A stretch of 64,000 bases of DNA from Steromphala cineraria (lineage: Eukaryota; Mollusca; Gastropoda; Trochida; Trochidae). The stretch covers positions 13,031,724-13,095,723 of the forward strand of contig OU744736.1 of assembly GCA_916613615.1 (NCBI GenBank). The letters run 5' to 3'. Below the pieces are notes generated by a model, which was not told the origin of the DNA, searched no databases, and saw nothing but the letters and a program-made list of their open reading frames with translations. Position numbers and translations under genes: made by a program. This document shows, piece by piece, positions 38,140-51,719 of the stretch; positions within the stretch are counted from its first letter, which is position 1, and the number at the start of each line of letters is the position of its first letter.

Positions 38140-41100
38140 GTCATAACATAAAACAAGTAAAATTTCGATCTTTATCTCGGTCTTTGGTTTACTGTCATAC
38201 TTAGGATGGCCTTCGATTAAACAATCTCTAGATCTAACATTCACTTTTAACCAATTTGATTAATCCAAACAGCACGGGTTTGAAGTATCACCAGTCACAA
38301 AACAAGAGGGGGCTAACAACATTGTGATGAAAACTGACTTAGAGCTGTGTGATTGATTTAAAATGATACACTATATTACAATTTTGTAATATTCGATTTT
38401 AGAATATTTCGTTACCAAATGTTTCTTCACATTTGATGGATGTAGTGAACCCATAACAGACATCAGTGATCTTGTTTGGAAACATGCGGGACATCTATTA
38501 AATTTATTGATTTTCATATACAAATATTTCATCAACATGAACAATACTTTGTAAAAGATACCTCTAAACAGATCAGCCTTTATTAAAGAAGCATTATATA
38601 CAGAGTGGCCATACTTCCACAGTTTGTTTCCAAATATTCAATTCAACAAAGTACCTATTTGATTGTTGTTTGTCTCTGGTGTATGGCTTTTACCATATAT
38701 CTAAAGTGTTTACCTTAAGAATCTTCTATGTGGTCAGAAAACATACATGTAGGTTTTAAAATCGTGAAGATGCGTGTCTCTTAGAATCGTGGGGGCGAAA
38801 TTTGCTTCATATTAACCCCTTTTATTTTAAGTGTATACAAATATAGTTTCTTCCTAACCTTAAACATATCATTATATACAACATCATCTTTGGTTGAAGA
38901 TAGAGTCGTCATAACTCATACGTCCATTGCATTGAGACACCCATTTAATCATTTGGTGGAGGGAAGTGGAATTGTGTAGCTAAGCACACCTTGACAGCTC
39001 CATATGAAAATTTGCCTACATTTTTTCTCTCATACGGTAAGATGCTGTATTTCCCTGAAAAACATACCACTTACCCTTTAAAATAATTCATAAAATAACC
39101 ACCATGCACCTGAATATCTCGAACCAAATCAGTGTACATAGGTAATAGAATTCAGCTTTGAGATCATTTTCACACGATAAAATTATTGGATATCTTTTGC
39201 CATGTTTAAAGAACTCATGATCTTTTCAGGATGCATTTTCTAAACAGAAGGAAACACAAACCTGCATGTCCTGATTTCTAGCTTGGCATAACATGTGTTG
39301 CATACGTGATCGAATGCAGATAACACATTGTGATCAGCTATTTGTATTGACCAAGGTTAACAACAACAAGCTGTGTTTATGTATAGTCAATCCCAGTAAA
39401 CACTACAGACATTGTATAAATTGCACATGACCTTAAAGGGGCAGTAGCACGTTTTAGGGGGTATATAAGGTGATGTCAGGAAAATAAAAATAAATTGTTC
39501 CAATTGAAGGACAATGTATTTAAACTAAATGGAGCAGTAATAATTCAAATATATAACGTAAAGTTTAGCCATGCGACTCGTTTTTCTTACACAAAATGAA
39601 TTAAAGGTGTTCACAAAAAATGGCCGCCAATGGAATTTATGTGAATCTTCACACTTTGTTCTCTGACTACGGGAGATTAACTTGTATAAATGAGATTTTT
39701 TACACTGTCAAAATAATACATTTAACATTAACTCACAATTATCAGTGAAAATTTTAAAATATAAAATTATCAAAAAACGTGCTACTGCCCCTTTAAATGA
39801 GGCATATCCTCCTATTGAATTTGCAGTGTATGGTTTTTAGAACAATGGTTACATCTTACAGCAATATTGATCTGTCTAGTGTAAATTTAGTGTAAAGCTA
39901 AAACTGTTCAATATGCTTGTCAAACGTTAAGGAAATTCAAATATTATGAAGAACAAGAACTTTAATGGAGAAGGATAATCGTTTTAAACAAGGCGTATTA
40001 ATAGTTTAGTGCCTGAAAAATATAAATACATTTTTGACATTCTGAATGCGATATGTTTACAATATTTATTTTTTATAAAGGCTGACGGCAAAGATAGCAG
40101 GTATAGTAAATATAAGGAATTGGTTCATGTTTTCCACAACAGTAAGTGTAATCAAATTTTCACATGTTTCAACATTCGATATCAGTTAAATTTATGATAA
40201 GTTGAAGCATCTATGCATCAATATTCAACTTTTCAAATTGAAAAGGTTGTTATCAATCATAAATATTCAAGTGGTAATTCAACAATTAAACTGCAACAAG
40301 GAGTTTGTAGAGATTTTTTCAAGAACATATTAAAATGACTTTGGTTCCTTTATCCAAACGGTACTATTTATTGATCGAAGAAATTTCATAATCGAAATCT
40401 AGGATTAATACAATTCTCTTGCCTTGAAAATATTTTTGTGAATGAACATTGTCATTATTGATTTACTGAAATAATAGAGCACTCTTTTATTTTTTATTTC
40501 AGTTATATCAAGAGCACGTCTGCTAGCCTTAACTAAATCATCTCAATGAATGTTTTTTGAAAACTCCACGTTCTATTGTTATATGCCAAGTGCTACCCTT
40601 GCTGATCAGTAGATACTTTGGAAGAACATACTGTATTGAGGTATTGTGCTAAGTTCGAAAGTTCCACGATTTATCCCTTTATTTCTAACTGTTCAATTTC
40701 ATAAGTTTTATATTGAAACTATGGTTAGTGAGTAGGCAACAACTTCAGTACTTGAACTCTAGACTTTTGTGTTTGCAGGAAAGAAGACAAACTGGCTGAT
40801 AAATAAATTTCAGGAACACACCGTACTTATGTTTACCAAGTGTAAAGTATATACAAGAGTTAACAATATATACTAATAAACAACATAAAATGACTTTCGT
40901 CCAATGGTAAACAAATATCTCGGTTTAAGCAAATAAATCAATTTCATAACCATGTTGATCAAATAATATGTTTGAAGATAATATGGTATTAAGTTTTCCC
41001 TCTGTAGCACCTAAGAGTTTGCAAGGAACCACTGCATAATCACGCTAATCAATTACGTACTATCGCTGTTTCTAAACAATAAAGGCACACCCATGTATTT

Positions 41101-42198
41101 CAACAATGTGATTTCTGTTTTCCGTCACTCTGCCGCCAAATCTACTTTATAAACGAGAAGCAGGAACTGTTATGAGCAATGGTCAAACAGGAGGATATTA
41201 CCAGTGTTTGATGATATCATTTAACAAGCTGTCATTTAGTGATTTCATGATATCATCATCGGAATACAAAATCGTCAACGTTCCAGTACTACTGATGTTC
41301 TGTTCTGATAAACACAAGCTTGACAAATGTGATGTTGATATACAAATAACATCTGTTTGTATGTGATAGATGATGCTTTCTAATGATTTGTTAGACCATA
41401 TCTCATAAGATTTGATTTAGATGGTATATGATCAGAGTAATCACTTGCAAACAATGTGTATCGTGGATTGAGTTACAATTGTTGTTCATTCAACACGATA
41501 TATCTTTATTAGTGTTAATATGCTCGATTTTGGTTCATAACATTGACTATCATTACATGCGTCATAAATCAAAGGATTACGTGATTCATAGTCTTTAAGT
41601 ATTCAAGACTCAGTCAAACAAGGTACCTACATTATTTAAACAAGGATGTGAAGACCCACCAAATGTGAATTGTCAAAGATTAAATATTTTGCTTCATCTC
41701 AGATTTGAACCGGTTTCTCAACTCTGTAGTTACTTGTGGTATATTTAGCTTATTTTGTTTATCGATTTCATCATTGAATTGTTTAATCTCATTCCAATTA
41801 TTTGATAACTTAATATAGTTCGTTTGAACGTTTCAAAACCTAATTATATAAGAAAGTCTTTATACACTAAAGAACAAAATGAAAAGCTTTGTAAAGATTA
41901 TTGATAATTTACAATGCCAACTAACTAGGATGAAATATCTCAGGTTTTAATGTTAAAACAGAACAGTCTTTTTATTCTTTTATTCTAAAAAGTTGTTTCT
42001 AAATATACACTTTTAATCAACATTCTTATCAGAAAAACTCCTGAAGGATTAAATCTGTCACCATGTTAACGTTCTGTCTTCTCAAATGTCTAACCATGTG
42101 GTAATTAATTAAATAGCTGTTGAATGCGGGGAACAAGGCATCTATGTATTAACGACTTTCTGAACATTTGGTTTTGTAAATTTGGAAACTAGTTTTTT
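38140..42198 (-). repeat. Inverted arm of the large unit in copy B
   Basis: The counterpart of 26440-30106. Landmarks in reverse are the AATCCAAACAGCAC block at 38263, the AACCAAGGTTAACAACAAC block near 39350 and the GAGAAGCAGGAACTG block near 41155. An M1 MITE is inserted at 39437. About 40 bases present in copy A (around 26699-26740) are missing near 38385. No coding sequence was recognised. Confidence 0.8.
39437..39792 (+). mobile_element. M1 MITE, intact, specific to copy B
   Basis: A 356-bp copy with both terminal repeats (AGGGGCAGTAGCACGTTTT and complement), flanked by TTAA at 39433-39436 and 39793-39796. Copy A has no insertion at the matching place (about 27696). It therefore inserted after the segmental duplication, or was lost from A. 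The near-identical ends fit recent activity of an unseen autonomous partner. Confidence 0.92.
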
Positions 42199-44340
42199 AA
42201 ATTTCAAATTGTATGTACATGTATTATGGTGTTATTTTAAGAATTTGTGTTGGTTTATACGTTACAATATTCAATTTCAAATTGTATGTACATGTATTAT
42301 GGTGTTATTTTAAGAATTTGTGTTGGTTTATACGTTACAATATTCAATTTCAAATTGTATGTACATGTATTATGGTGTTATTTTTAGAAATTTGTGTTGG
42401 TTTATACGTTACAATATTCAATTTCAAATTGTATGTACATGTATTATGGTGTTATTTTAAGAATTTGTGTTGGTTTATACGTTACAATATTCAATTTCAA
42501 ATTGTATGTACATGTATTATGGTGTTTTTTTAAGAATTTGTGTTGGTTTATACGTTACAATATTCAATTTCAAATTGTATGTACATGTATTATGGTGTTA
42601 TTTTTAGAAATTTGTGTTGGTTTATACGTTACAATATTCAATTTCAAATTGTATGTACATGTATTATGGTGTTATTTTTAGAAATTTGTGTTGGTTTATA
42701 CGTTACAATATTCAATTTCAAATTGTATGTACATGTATTATGGTGTTATTTTAAGAATTTGTGTTGGTTTATACGTTACAATATTCAATTTCAAATTGTA
42801 TGTACATGTATTATGGTGTTTTTTTAAGAATTTGTGTTGGTTTATACGTTACAATATTCAATTTCAAATTGTATGTACATGTATTATGGTGTTATTTTAA
42901 GAATTTGTGTTGGTTTATACGTTACAATATTCAATTTCAAATTGTATGTACATGTATTATGGTGTTATTTTTAGAAATTTGTGTTGGTTTATACGTTACA
43001 ATATTCAATTTCAAATTGTATGTACATGTATTATGGTGTTATTTTTAGAAATTTGTGTTGGTTTATACTTTACAATATTCAATTTCAAATTGTATGTACA
43101 TGTATTATGGTGTTATTTTTAGAAATTTGTGTTGGTTTATACGTTACAATATTCAATTTCAAATTGTATGTACATGTATTATGGTGTTATTTTAAGAATT
43201 TGTGTTGGTTTATACGTTACAATATTCAATTTCAAATTGTATGTACATGTATTATGGTGTTTTTTTAAGAATTTGTGTTGGTTTATACGTTACAATATTC
43301 AATTTCAAATTGTATGTACATGTATTATGGTGTTATTTTAAGAATTTGTGTTGGTTTATACGTTACAATATTCAATTTCAAATTGTATGTACATGTATTA
43401 TGGTGTTATTTTTAGAAATTTGTGTTGGTTTATACGTTACAATATTCAATTTCAAATTGTATGTACCTGTATTATGGTGTTATTTTTAGAAATTTGTGTT
43501 GGTTTATACGTTACAATATTCAATTTCAAATTGTATGTACATGTATTATGGTGTTTTTTTAAGAATTTGTGTTGGTTTATACGTTACAATATTCAATTTC
43601 AAATTGTATGTACATGTATTATGGTGTTATTTTAAGAATTTGTGTTGGTTTATACGTTACAATATTCAATTTCAAATTGTATGTACATGTATTATGGTGT
43701 TATTTTTAGAAATTTGTGTTGGTTTATACGTTACAATATTCAATTTCAAATTGTATGTACATGTATTATGGTGTTATTTTTAGAAATTTGTGTTGGTTTA
43801 TACTTTACAATATTCAATTTCAAATTGTATGTACATGTATTATGGTGTTATTTTAAGAATTTGTGTTGGTTTATACGTTACAATATTCAATTTCAAATTG
43901 TATGTACATGTATTATGGTGTTATTTTTAGAAATTTGTGTTGGTTTATACGTTACAATATTCAATTTCAAATTGTATGTACATGTATTATGGTGTTATTT
44001 TAAGAATTTGTGTTGGTTTATACGTTACAATATTCAATTTCAAATTGTATGTACATGTATTATGGTGTTTTTTTAAGAATTTGTGTTGGTTTATACGTTA
44101 CAATATTCAATTTCAAATTGTATGTACATGTATTATGGTGTTATTTTAAGAATTTGTGTTGGTTTATACGTTACAATATTCAATTTCAAATTGTATGTAC
44201 ATGTATTATGGTGTTATTTTTAGAAATTTGTGTTGGTTTATACGTTACAATATTCAATTTCAAATTGTATGTACATGTATTATGGTGTTATTTTAAGAAT
44301 TTGTGTTGGTTTATACGTTACAATATTCAATTTCAAATTG
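42199..44340 (+). repeat. 73/74-bp minisatellite, about 29 units
   Basis: A 2.14-kb array of a 73- or 74-bp unit. Three main variants differ in one short stretch: A (TTATTTTAAGAATTTG), B (TTATTTTTAGAAATTTG) and C (TTTTTTTAAGAATTTG). Two B units carry ATACTTT for ATACGTT, and one carries GTACCTG for GTACATG. In order I read A A B A C B B A C A B B' B A C A B B C A B B' A B A C A B A. Units otherwise look identical. Every forward frame is open through several units only because the unit lacks stops in some phases; no protein should be inferred. Confidence 0.97.
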
Positions 44341-47300
44341 GTGGACAAAGAAGGTTTGCAAGAATATGATGATGCATATTTGTACATGATAAAGATTAAT
44401 GAATGTCAATATTCTTTTACGTAAATATGGCATACCTCAGCATACCCAAAACCTGTTTCAATGACATAAATCAATGTAACTATTAAAGGTAAAGATACAT
44501 AGTTTGGGTCGAATAGACCCCAATCAATTGTATTAGGGTTAATATTTTATATTTTGCGTTCATGTAATATCATATCGTATAGTCAGCGATGACAAAGGCG
44601 ATCCGTGACATCACAATTAAAAAGGAATATACTGCCCTGGGGCATCATATAAAACCTTGATATGACTGCCCTTATAGGTAATAAAAGTTAATTGATCCAT
44701 TCTATTTCTTTGAGTTGTTAAAGGGTCAGAGAATAAATTGTAAAGGACAACAGCATTAATCCTAAAACAACCGATAACCTGGGTAACCTTAATCTTAACT
44801 TAACATGATAACATACAGTTTAGAACTTCAGAAATGATTGTCAATAAGTCAGGAATGACATGGTTAAAGCGCTGCATCCGCCATGTCATCACAAGTTTAT
44901 TGACCCGTCATGAATTTAATAATCAAAGGCCTCTTATTCAACGATCAATATGTATTGTAACAAGATGTGATGAAACATCGGAAATATATTATTAACTCTC
45001 CATCGTATTGTATGGGGTCAATGTGGACAAACTCATAAGCTAGGGTATTTAATATTTGCCTGCATATTACCATGTAACATAATTTTGTATTTGATGAGAT
45101 GTGGAGTTAACAATTAGTATTCGATACATTGTGATATGTTAAACTTGAATGTGATCTGTTTGGACAAACAAAAAAGTGTTTATAAAAACATATAATGATT
45201 TTGACTTAGGCTTCAGTTAAGGAAAGTCTTAACTCAATGAGAAAAGAAAGAATAATTTAAAAGCAGATTGCAAATTCACAGTTTTCTCAGGAGGATTTCA
45301 ACTCGTCACTATAATCGATCGTTAAGTGTTTGCATATGCATGCAGTCTTCTTATCAAAATATCATTTAATGAGTATAATAACAAAAACCTTTCTCAAAAT
45401 GACTACTTATAATATAAAATGGACAAACTTAACTTTAAATCAAATTCCAAAGCTTTTTGTGTGCATGAGAACCATGTTTTTTTCTGGACATATATGAAGA
45501 AAATGATGGTGCATACAATCTTTACTTTCCAGGTCGACTGTGCTGTCATGAATTGTTGTATAATAACCGTTCTTATGAATATCATAATAATAGCTTTATT
45601 TTACCGCGCATTCTTGTATATCCAAGACGGAGCATGTTCAAAGCCCAATTAAGGAATTGTTTTATAATGGTTATTTGTTTTTTTTATTTCAATTAAGGAC
45701 AATAAATACACACATCTGGACGCAAGAATTGAAAAAGTCCCTCTTACAAGAATTTTTCAAACGAAAAGTGTTGATGAAGAAAACAGAATATCAATCAATC
45801 AATCAGTCAGTTTTTTATTTTAATATGAAGGCCATTGTTTAACAAAGTAATACATGTCAATGCAAATTGTCAGATTTATACAAATTTGACCTAAAAAAAT
45901 ACCACAATGCATGCATATACATGTATGTATAATATATTGTAAATCCACTTTATTGCATTCCTGTGATTCATATCATTATCTGTCATGTAATAACCATCAT
46001 CTTCGTTCATATCTTTCGGTTTGATGGCAGCAATTGAAGCAACCTAAGCGATCTTGACACTGGAAAGTGTTACTTTGACCTCAGTCTCAGTGAGTACTGA
46101 TTGACTGAAGTGGGAGTGAACTTGATGAAATACTAAACTTAATATTCTGATGTTTCATCTTTTTTCATCATGTTCCCCACATTCATTTTATCTTATTTTG
46201 ATTCATATTATTAATCAAACTATTATATAAAACAAATATCTACCTGCTCCAATCATTGGAATAACAAAAATGTCAAAAAATATCAAATTTGTAACTCTTG
46301 AAACATAAATTGTGGTTTCAAATTGTGAAGTGTTTTCTTTTTCAGACAACACTCCAAAATATGAAAAATATCAAATTTTGAAAAGAAGAATGCTCTCTTA
46401 CATCAGAGTTGTGTCTCTTGTGGCGTGAAGTGACTTGTACAATCATTCACCACTCTCCACTCTCTAGACATCGAGTCGAAACATGAGGAACAAATTGACA
46501 AGTTTGTGTCCTTGTAGATCAACATTGTCTAGTTTCGGGGAATTTTTGCTTTTATTCAATTGAGATCAGTTGTCATACATCAAGCATGTTATCCTTAAAT
46601 CATTAACTTTCGTAAAATATACTACTATGTGGAGTATTAGGTGTTGTTAATAGATCTTAATTAAAGCTTTACCATGAGGCATTGATTTGTGAATTGTTGT
46701 ATCTTGATATAATGTTATACAGTTTCGGATAATTGAAAACAGAGGGAAAACGTCCTACATCAACTGACTAATCAACTATTCACTCCTTAAAACAGATTTA
46801 GATACAAATTGTACGGTATTGTGATAAGGTAATTTGACAGTTGACAGAGTTTGGAGTCAAAGACCTATACCAAAATATTGGATATCTCTAACCCTAAAAT
46901 GAATATCTCACTTTAGTTTTCTAATACTTTTAACTTTATTGGGTTTAAATAATTAAAGTTAAAACACACTAGTTATTGATTTGAAGAATAGTGTTAGTAT
47001 AAACCAACACCAATTGCTAAATTAACACAATGTTAATTACTTAAGAAATGAATTTCATAAGTTGTTTGCAATTGTCCACACAGTTACATGTATTACCTTA
47101 AAAACTTGATAAAGTTAAACGTATAACCTACGAAGCTTGCACAGCCAGTTATACACAAGTTTAAGTTACATAATTAATATTTAAAGTACAAATTCTGACT
47201 ATGGAACATTAAGGGACATTTAATTTCAAAACACAACTTCAAATTGACATTAAATGCAACTGTTTTTACTCTTTGTAAGAGGTCCTTAGCTCCGCCCACA

Positions 47301-48918
47301 TTATTGCTGAATCCTTCATGTTAGTTCACTGACAAAACATAGTTCGTGGAAAAGATTACAAAATATATCATACTCTTTTTCTGATGAATACTTTTAGTTA
47401 ATTATTTAACTCTAGTATGAATGTCTAGTTTCATCCAAACACTTTCAAGATGATATTGGTGTAGACAGTGTTTTATGGTGGTTTCAGCACTGTGCAATGC
47501 GACATTGTTAAAAGAGTTTCTTATGTTCACATTACCTTCTTTCGTCAAATCAGCAGGCAAGATATGTATAACCTTCATAATGTGTAGGAACTTCCGCTAT
47601 AGTGTTCATTGAAATGTATACTGGACACTTGTCGTTATTACATGTATATCCAATCAGAAAGGCGCATATATATTTCATAAAAATGTAGAAATCTATATTC
47701 CGAATTTACTCAATGTTACGAAAGTCGTTAATACATAGATCCTTTGTGCCCCGCATTCGAACAGCTATTTAATTAATTACCACAGGGTTACACGTTTGAG
47801 AAGACAGAATGTTAACATGGCGACAGATCTAATCCTTTAGGAGTTTCTTGCAAAGAATGTTGATTTAAGGTATATTTTTAGAAACAACTTTTTAGAACAA
47901 AAAAATAAAAAGGCTTTAACATTTAAACCTGAGATATTTCATCCTTGTATGTTGGCATTGTACATTACCATTCATTTTTACAAAGCTGTTTATTTTTTTC
48001 TGTAAATGAAATGGCTAATCTTTCTTTCTTCGAATGTTATATTATTCCACAAATATATCTTATAATGGTAAGTATTTTACCCAAAACGCTAAGGTATCTT
48101 TTTTGGCATTTTATGAAGTAAGTTATATTTTTGATAAATGTGATAATTCAATCTATCAAGTACGTCAACTTTTTCGTAATGACATTGCTTTATTTGTTGA
48201 CATTAATTGATAAAGGCAATGATAATGTGATACAATTAGTCAACCAATCTGTCGAAGCTAGAGTGTAAAAAAGGGCTGAGGAACCATTTTTATTCAAAAA
48301 ATAACGTTGGACAGATAAATGTTTGGTTTTATATATCATTTCCAACAATTCATGTCCCTATATTTTAAGTTCGTTTGGAAATTGATAGACCACTTATCAC
48401 CAAAAACGATAAAGCTATGATACCGAGTTTTGATATATGATGCATGTCGATTTCGTTATAAAACAATAACGACCATTTCAACACTAATGCAGAAAATATT
48501 GGGCTGATGAGAGGTGTAAAAGATGAATGAACAATAATTGTAATTCAACCCATAACACCCATTGTTTCCGATTGATAATTCTCATGATATAACTACTAAA
48601 TCAAATCTTATCAGAAGTCATCTAACACATAGTGATTGAGTAAGTGCCAGGTCGGCTGCACTTCAGAGAGCTCTGCATTTCACCTGTGATTTCTCAATAA
48701 CGCTTTTGAATATATATCTGTGGAAATTGTTTTGAATGTGCACCAAGTACTTTAGAACAGAACTGTGAAACTATTTTGACATTTTCTTCATTAACTGTGG
48801 AGTTATTTGAAGAAATAATTTAGTGATATGTATGACTGATGAAATTCAAATATGGTGCTCCAGCTTGTGACCAATCAGGAGAACAATAGACCAGCCGGCT
48901 GAGTCTGTTCAGTGGGCC

Positions 48919-50180
48919 ATGCAGGTTTATGCAATCGGCTTGTCATGGTCCCTGTTGTTAATTATGCTGGTTTACATGCCACAGGAATTACATCATATGA
49001 AGAGAAGCACTCAACATAAGATACCCTTTCCAACTCTCAACTTGTTAAGGTCACTGAATATTTGCAGTGTGAAGAAAACAAGAAGAGGATGTCGTGGTGG
49101 AAGGAAATCAAGTTCTGTCTTAGACAAGAACACCATGACATACAAAACCTTCGAATCAAGGATTGGCGTTTTAAATGCAAGATAAGTTAAATCACAATCA
49201 GCAAGTCTTGACAAAAATGAGGCCATAAAAGCTCTCGTTCTGGACAACAAGTTAGATTTATTGGCCGTCACAGAGACATGGTTACGTGAGGGGGATGTTG
49301 ACAGTTTGGCTGTTGATAAGCTAACTCCACCAGGTTTTAAGTTTATTCATAAGGCGAGAACTGGCAAACGCGGAGGGGGTGTTGGTATTATATACAGAGA
49401 CTCCTTCCATTGCTCTCAAATTAGACTTGGGAATAATTGTTCGTCTTTTGAACATATCTCTATCAAACTTAAGTCAGATGATCAAGATCTTATACTGTCA
49501 TGTGTGCACAGACCCCCTGGCAGGATATCATTGACTGAAACGGGAAGTTTTCTTTGTGAGTTTTCTCAATTTCTAGAATCTTTGGTTTTAATCAAGGGAA
49601 GACTGTTACTATGTGGTGATTTCAACATTCACGTTGAAAACACTGATCTACCTGAAACTGTAAAGTTTCTAGGCCTTTTGAACTCATATGGTCTTCTGCA
49701 GCACATTAAGGAACCAACCCATGAGAAGAACCATAAACTGGATCTAGTAATCACCAGAAGGGAGGACCTAGACATGAGGAACATTCACACAGACCATTCT
49801 GTTATGTCAGATCACTTTGCAGTCCTTGCTACAACAAGCTTCAAAGTACCCCGAAGGCAGAAAAACGTAATAACATTTCGGAAATGGAAGCATATTGACA
49901 AGGTACAGTTAAAATCAGAGTTGAAGGCTTCCCTGACTCAAGACCCGGATCTTGGAGTTGAAGAGATATCTGAGAATTTTGAGACCGGTGTCAGAGAAGT
50001 GGTAGATCATCATGCCCCTCTTCAAACCAGGAGTGTAACTGTCCACATGAGCGAGCCATGGTACTGTGACGACATTCGTGCGGCAAAACGAGAACGGCGT
50101 AAACTTGAAAGAAAGATGCGTAGCAGTGGTCTCACTGTGGATAAGGAGATTCATGCCTCAGCACGCAACTCTGTGAAAAA
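48919..50180 (+). pseudogene. LINE ORF2 N-terminal part: APE-type endonuclease (nonsense codon)
   Basis: The frame encodes a leader with KKTRRGCRGGRK, followed by an apurinic-endonuclease-like domain that in active LINEs nicks the target DNA to prime reverse transcription. Visible motifs are VLNAR at the domain start, LLAVTETWL (catalytic Glu), GGGVGI, SCVHRPPG, LLCGDFNIH, KLDLVIT and MSDHFAV (terminal Asp-His). A TAA at 49183-49185 interrupts the frame between NAR and VKS, where related elements usually have Ser; one base change would explain it. The endonuclease sequence after it is otherwise intact. Near 50180 the reading moves to another frame, so the protein would also be cut off there. 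The 48919 start is simply the first ATG of the frame; the true start could differ. Confidence 0.88.
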
Positions 50181-51598
50181 CGGAAATATTTTACAGAAAT
50201 ACTGGATACAGCTAAATACCAGAAGGAGATATTCAAGATCTCTAACAGACTACTGTACAAGACAAAATCCCAAGTTCTACCAGACAATCTTCCTGAGAAC
50301 GATCTTGCTGACAGTTTTTCGTCATTCTTCACTAAAAAGATTGAGATAATTCGATCACACCTCAGGAGTTTACAGATAACCACACAAGTCTCTCCGACAG
50401 TACATGCAACGATGAATGTGGCTGATGTCCCAGTGCTATCTTGCTTTCGACCAACATCAGAGACCGAGGTGAGACAGGTCATTGTGAGAAGTCCTACAAA
50501 GTCTTGTCTGCTGGACCCTATGCCGACGTGGTTGTTGAAGGAGTGTCTAGATGAAACAGTACCAACTCTAACAAATCTGATCAATGCTTCATTCAAGCAA
50601 GCGCTCGTACCTAGTACTTTCAAGTCTGCATCAATAACACCACTGATTAAGAAACCTCAGTTGGATTCAAACAACCTCAAGAATTACAGACCAGTCTCCA
50701 ATTTGCCCTTCGCCTCAACATTCCTAACCTTTCATTCCACCTGTACGCTGACGATACTCAGTTATATCTAGCCTTCAAGCCCTCTACCATAACATCAGTA
50801 GAGGACACATTTTGTCGATTGATGAAATGTATAGAGGACATCAACGTGTGGATGACTGTGAACTTCCTCAAACTCAACGGCGAGAAGACAGAGTTACTGA
50901 TTCTCTCTCCCAAGTCGACAAGGGGCAGACTAGTTTTGCCTTCCTTTGAAATTGGCGGTTGCACCATAGAACCTACCAGGGAAGCACGAAATCTGGGATT
51001 TGTGTTTGACTCAGCTATGAATGCAGAGTCCCATGTGAACAACGTATGCAGACGTGCTTTCTTCAACATCCGAAACATTGCCTCAATACGCAGACTGGTT
51101 AATCTGAAGACAGTAAGAGTACTAGTTCAGTCCTGTGTGATGTCCCACATTGACTATTGCAATGCCCTCCTATTTGGATTACCAAAGCATCTGATGTCTA
51201 AGCTTCAGCGAGTTCAGAATTGTGCAGCAAGACTGGTGACTAGGACAAAGAAGTGTAGCCACATTTCGCCAGTGCTGAAGAAGCTTCACTGGTTGAAGAT
51301 GAATGACAGGATAACCTATAAAGTGCTTCTGTTAACCTTCAAAGCTAGAGCAGGCCTAGCCCCGGTGTATCTGCAGGAACTTCTGCATGAGTACAACCCC
51401 GCGAGGTCTTTGAGGTCAGCGGGACAAGGAATGCTGTGTGTTCCACAAGCCAGGACAACCACCTATGGAGATCGAGCATTTGCCAGAGCAGCTCCACGGC
51501 TCTGGAACGATCTACCATTAGAACTGAGACTTATGGAGGACTTGGCCATTTTCAAAAACAGTTTGAAAACCCACCTATTCACAAAGGCATACAGCTAA
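50181..51598 (+). pseudogene. LINE ORF2 C-terminal part: reverse transcriptase with core deletion
   Basis: After a frameshift near 50180 the sequence reads on in a second frame (EILDTAKYQKEIFKISN, then SFSSFFTKKIE, then the start of the reverse transcriptase: SITPLIKKPQLDSNNLKNYR and PVSNLPF). At about 50708-50716 it jumps into a third frame, directly to LSFHLYADDTQLYLAF (YADD at 50744-50755). The roughly 140-160 residues that normally separate these motifs, including the FDTVDH and GVPQGSVLGP regions, are missing. Downstream, the thumb and C terminus are intact and typical of the CR1/L2 group: VMSHIDYCNALLFGLP, HWLKMNDRITYKVLLL and RLWNDLPLELR, ending at 51598. The internal deletion makes this copy inactive. 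Confidence 0.9.
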
Positions 51599-51719
51599 AC
51601 CTAGTGTATCTGCATTGTCTCAAAGCGCTTTAGAGCAGTTATACTGACTGGATTTTAGCGCTATACAAATACTTAGTTTATTATAACACTAATTATCAAA
51701 AAGCAATATCGAGCATATA

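Larger units (their letters stand above)
48629..51683 (+). mobile_element. L2/CR1-type LINE, decayed copy
   Basis: A non-LTR retrotransposon of about 3.05 kb, inserted in copy B between two copies of TAACAC (48623-48628 and 51684-51689). Copy A has one such site (35835-35840) with no insertion. It has a ~290-bp leader, an endonuclease/reverse-transcriptase frame broken in several places, and a short 3' tail with AAAGCGCTTT and TTTAGCGCTATACAAATA, which resembles the tails of L2-like elements of the CR1 superfamily. The clade name rests on the tail, the RGCRGGRK leader motif and the reverse-transcriptase C terminus. It has no poly-A tail. Confidence 0.9.

Noticed and set aside
42199..44340. 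Regular repeats reminiscent of a CRISPR array
   Set aside because: Units are contiguous with no unique spacers, and the genome is eukaryotic.
42213..44424. Series of overlapping 70-144 residue open frames in all forward phases
   Set aside because: They are repeated translations of the 73/74-bp minisatellite unit, with the same peptides in shifting phases. The array length and phase drift argue against a protein.
50132..50623. 163-residue reverse-strand frame
   Set aside because: It lies antisense to the LINE reverse-transcriptase region, whose motifs are clear on the forward strand.
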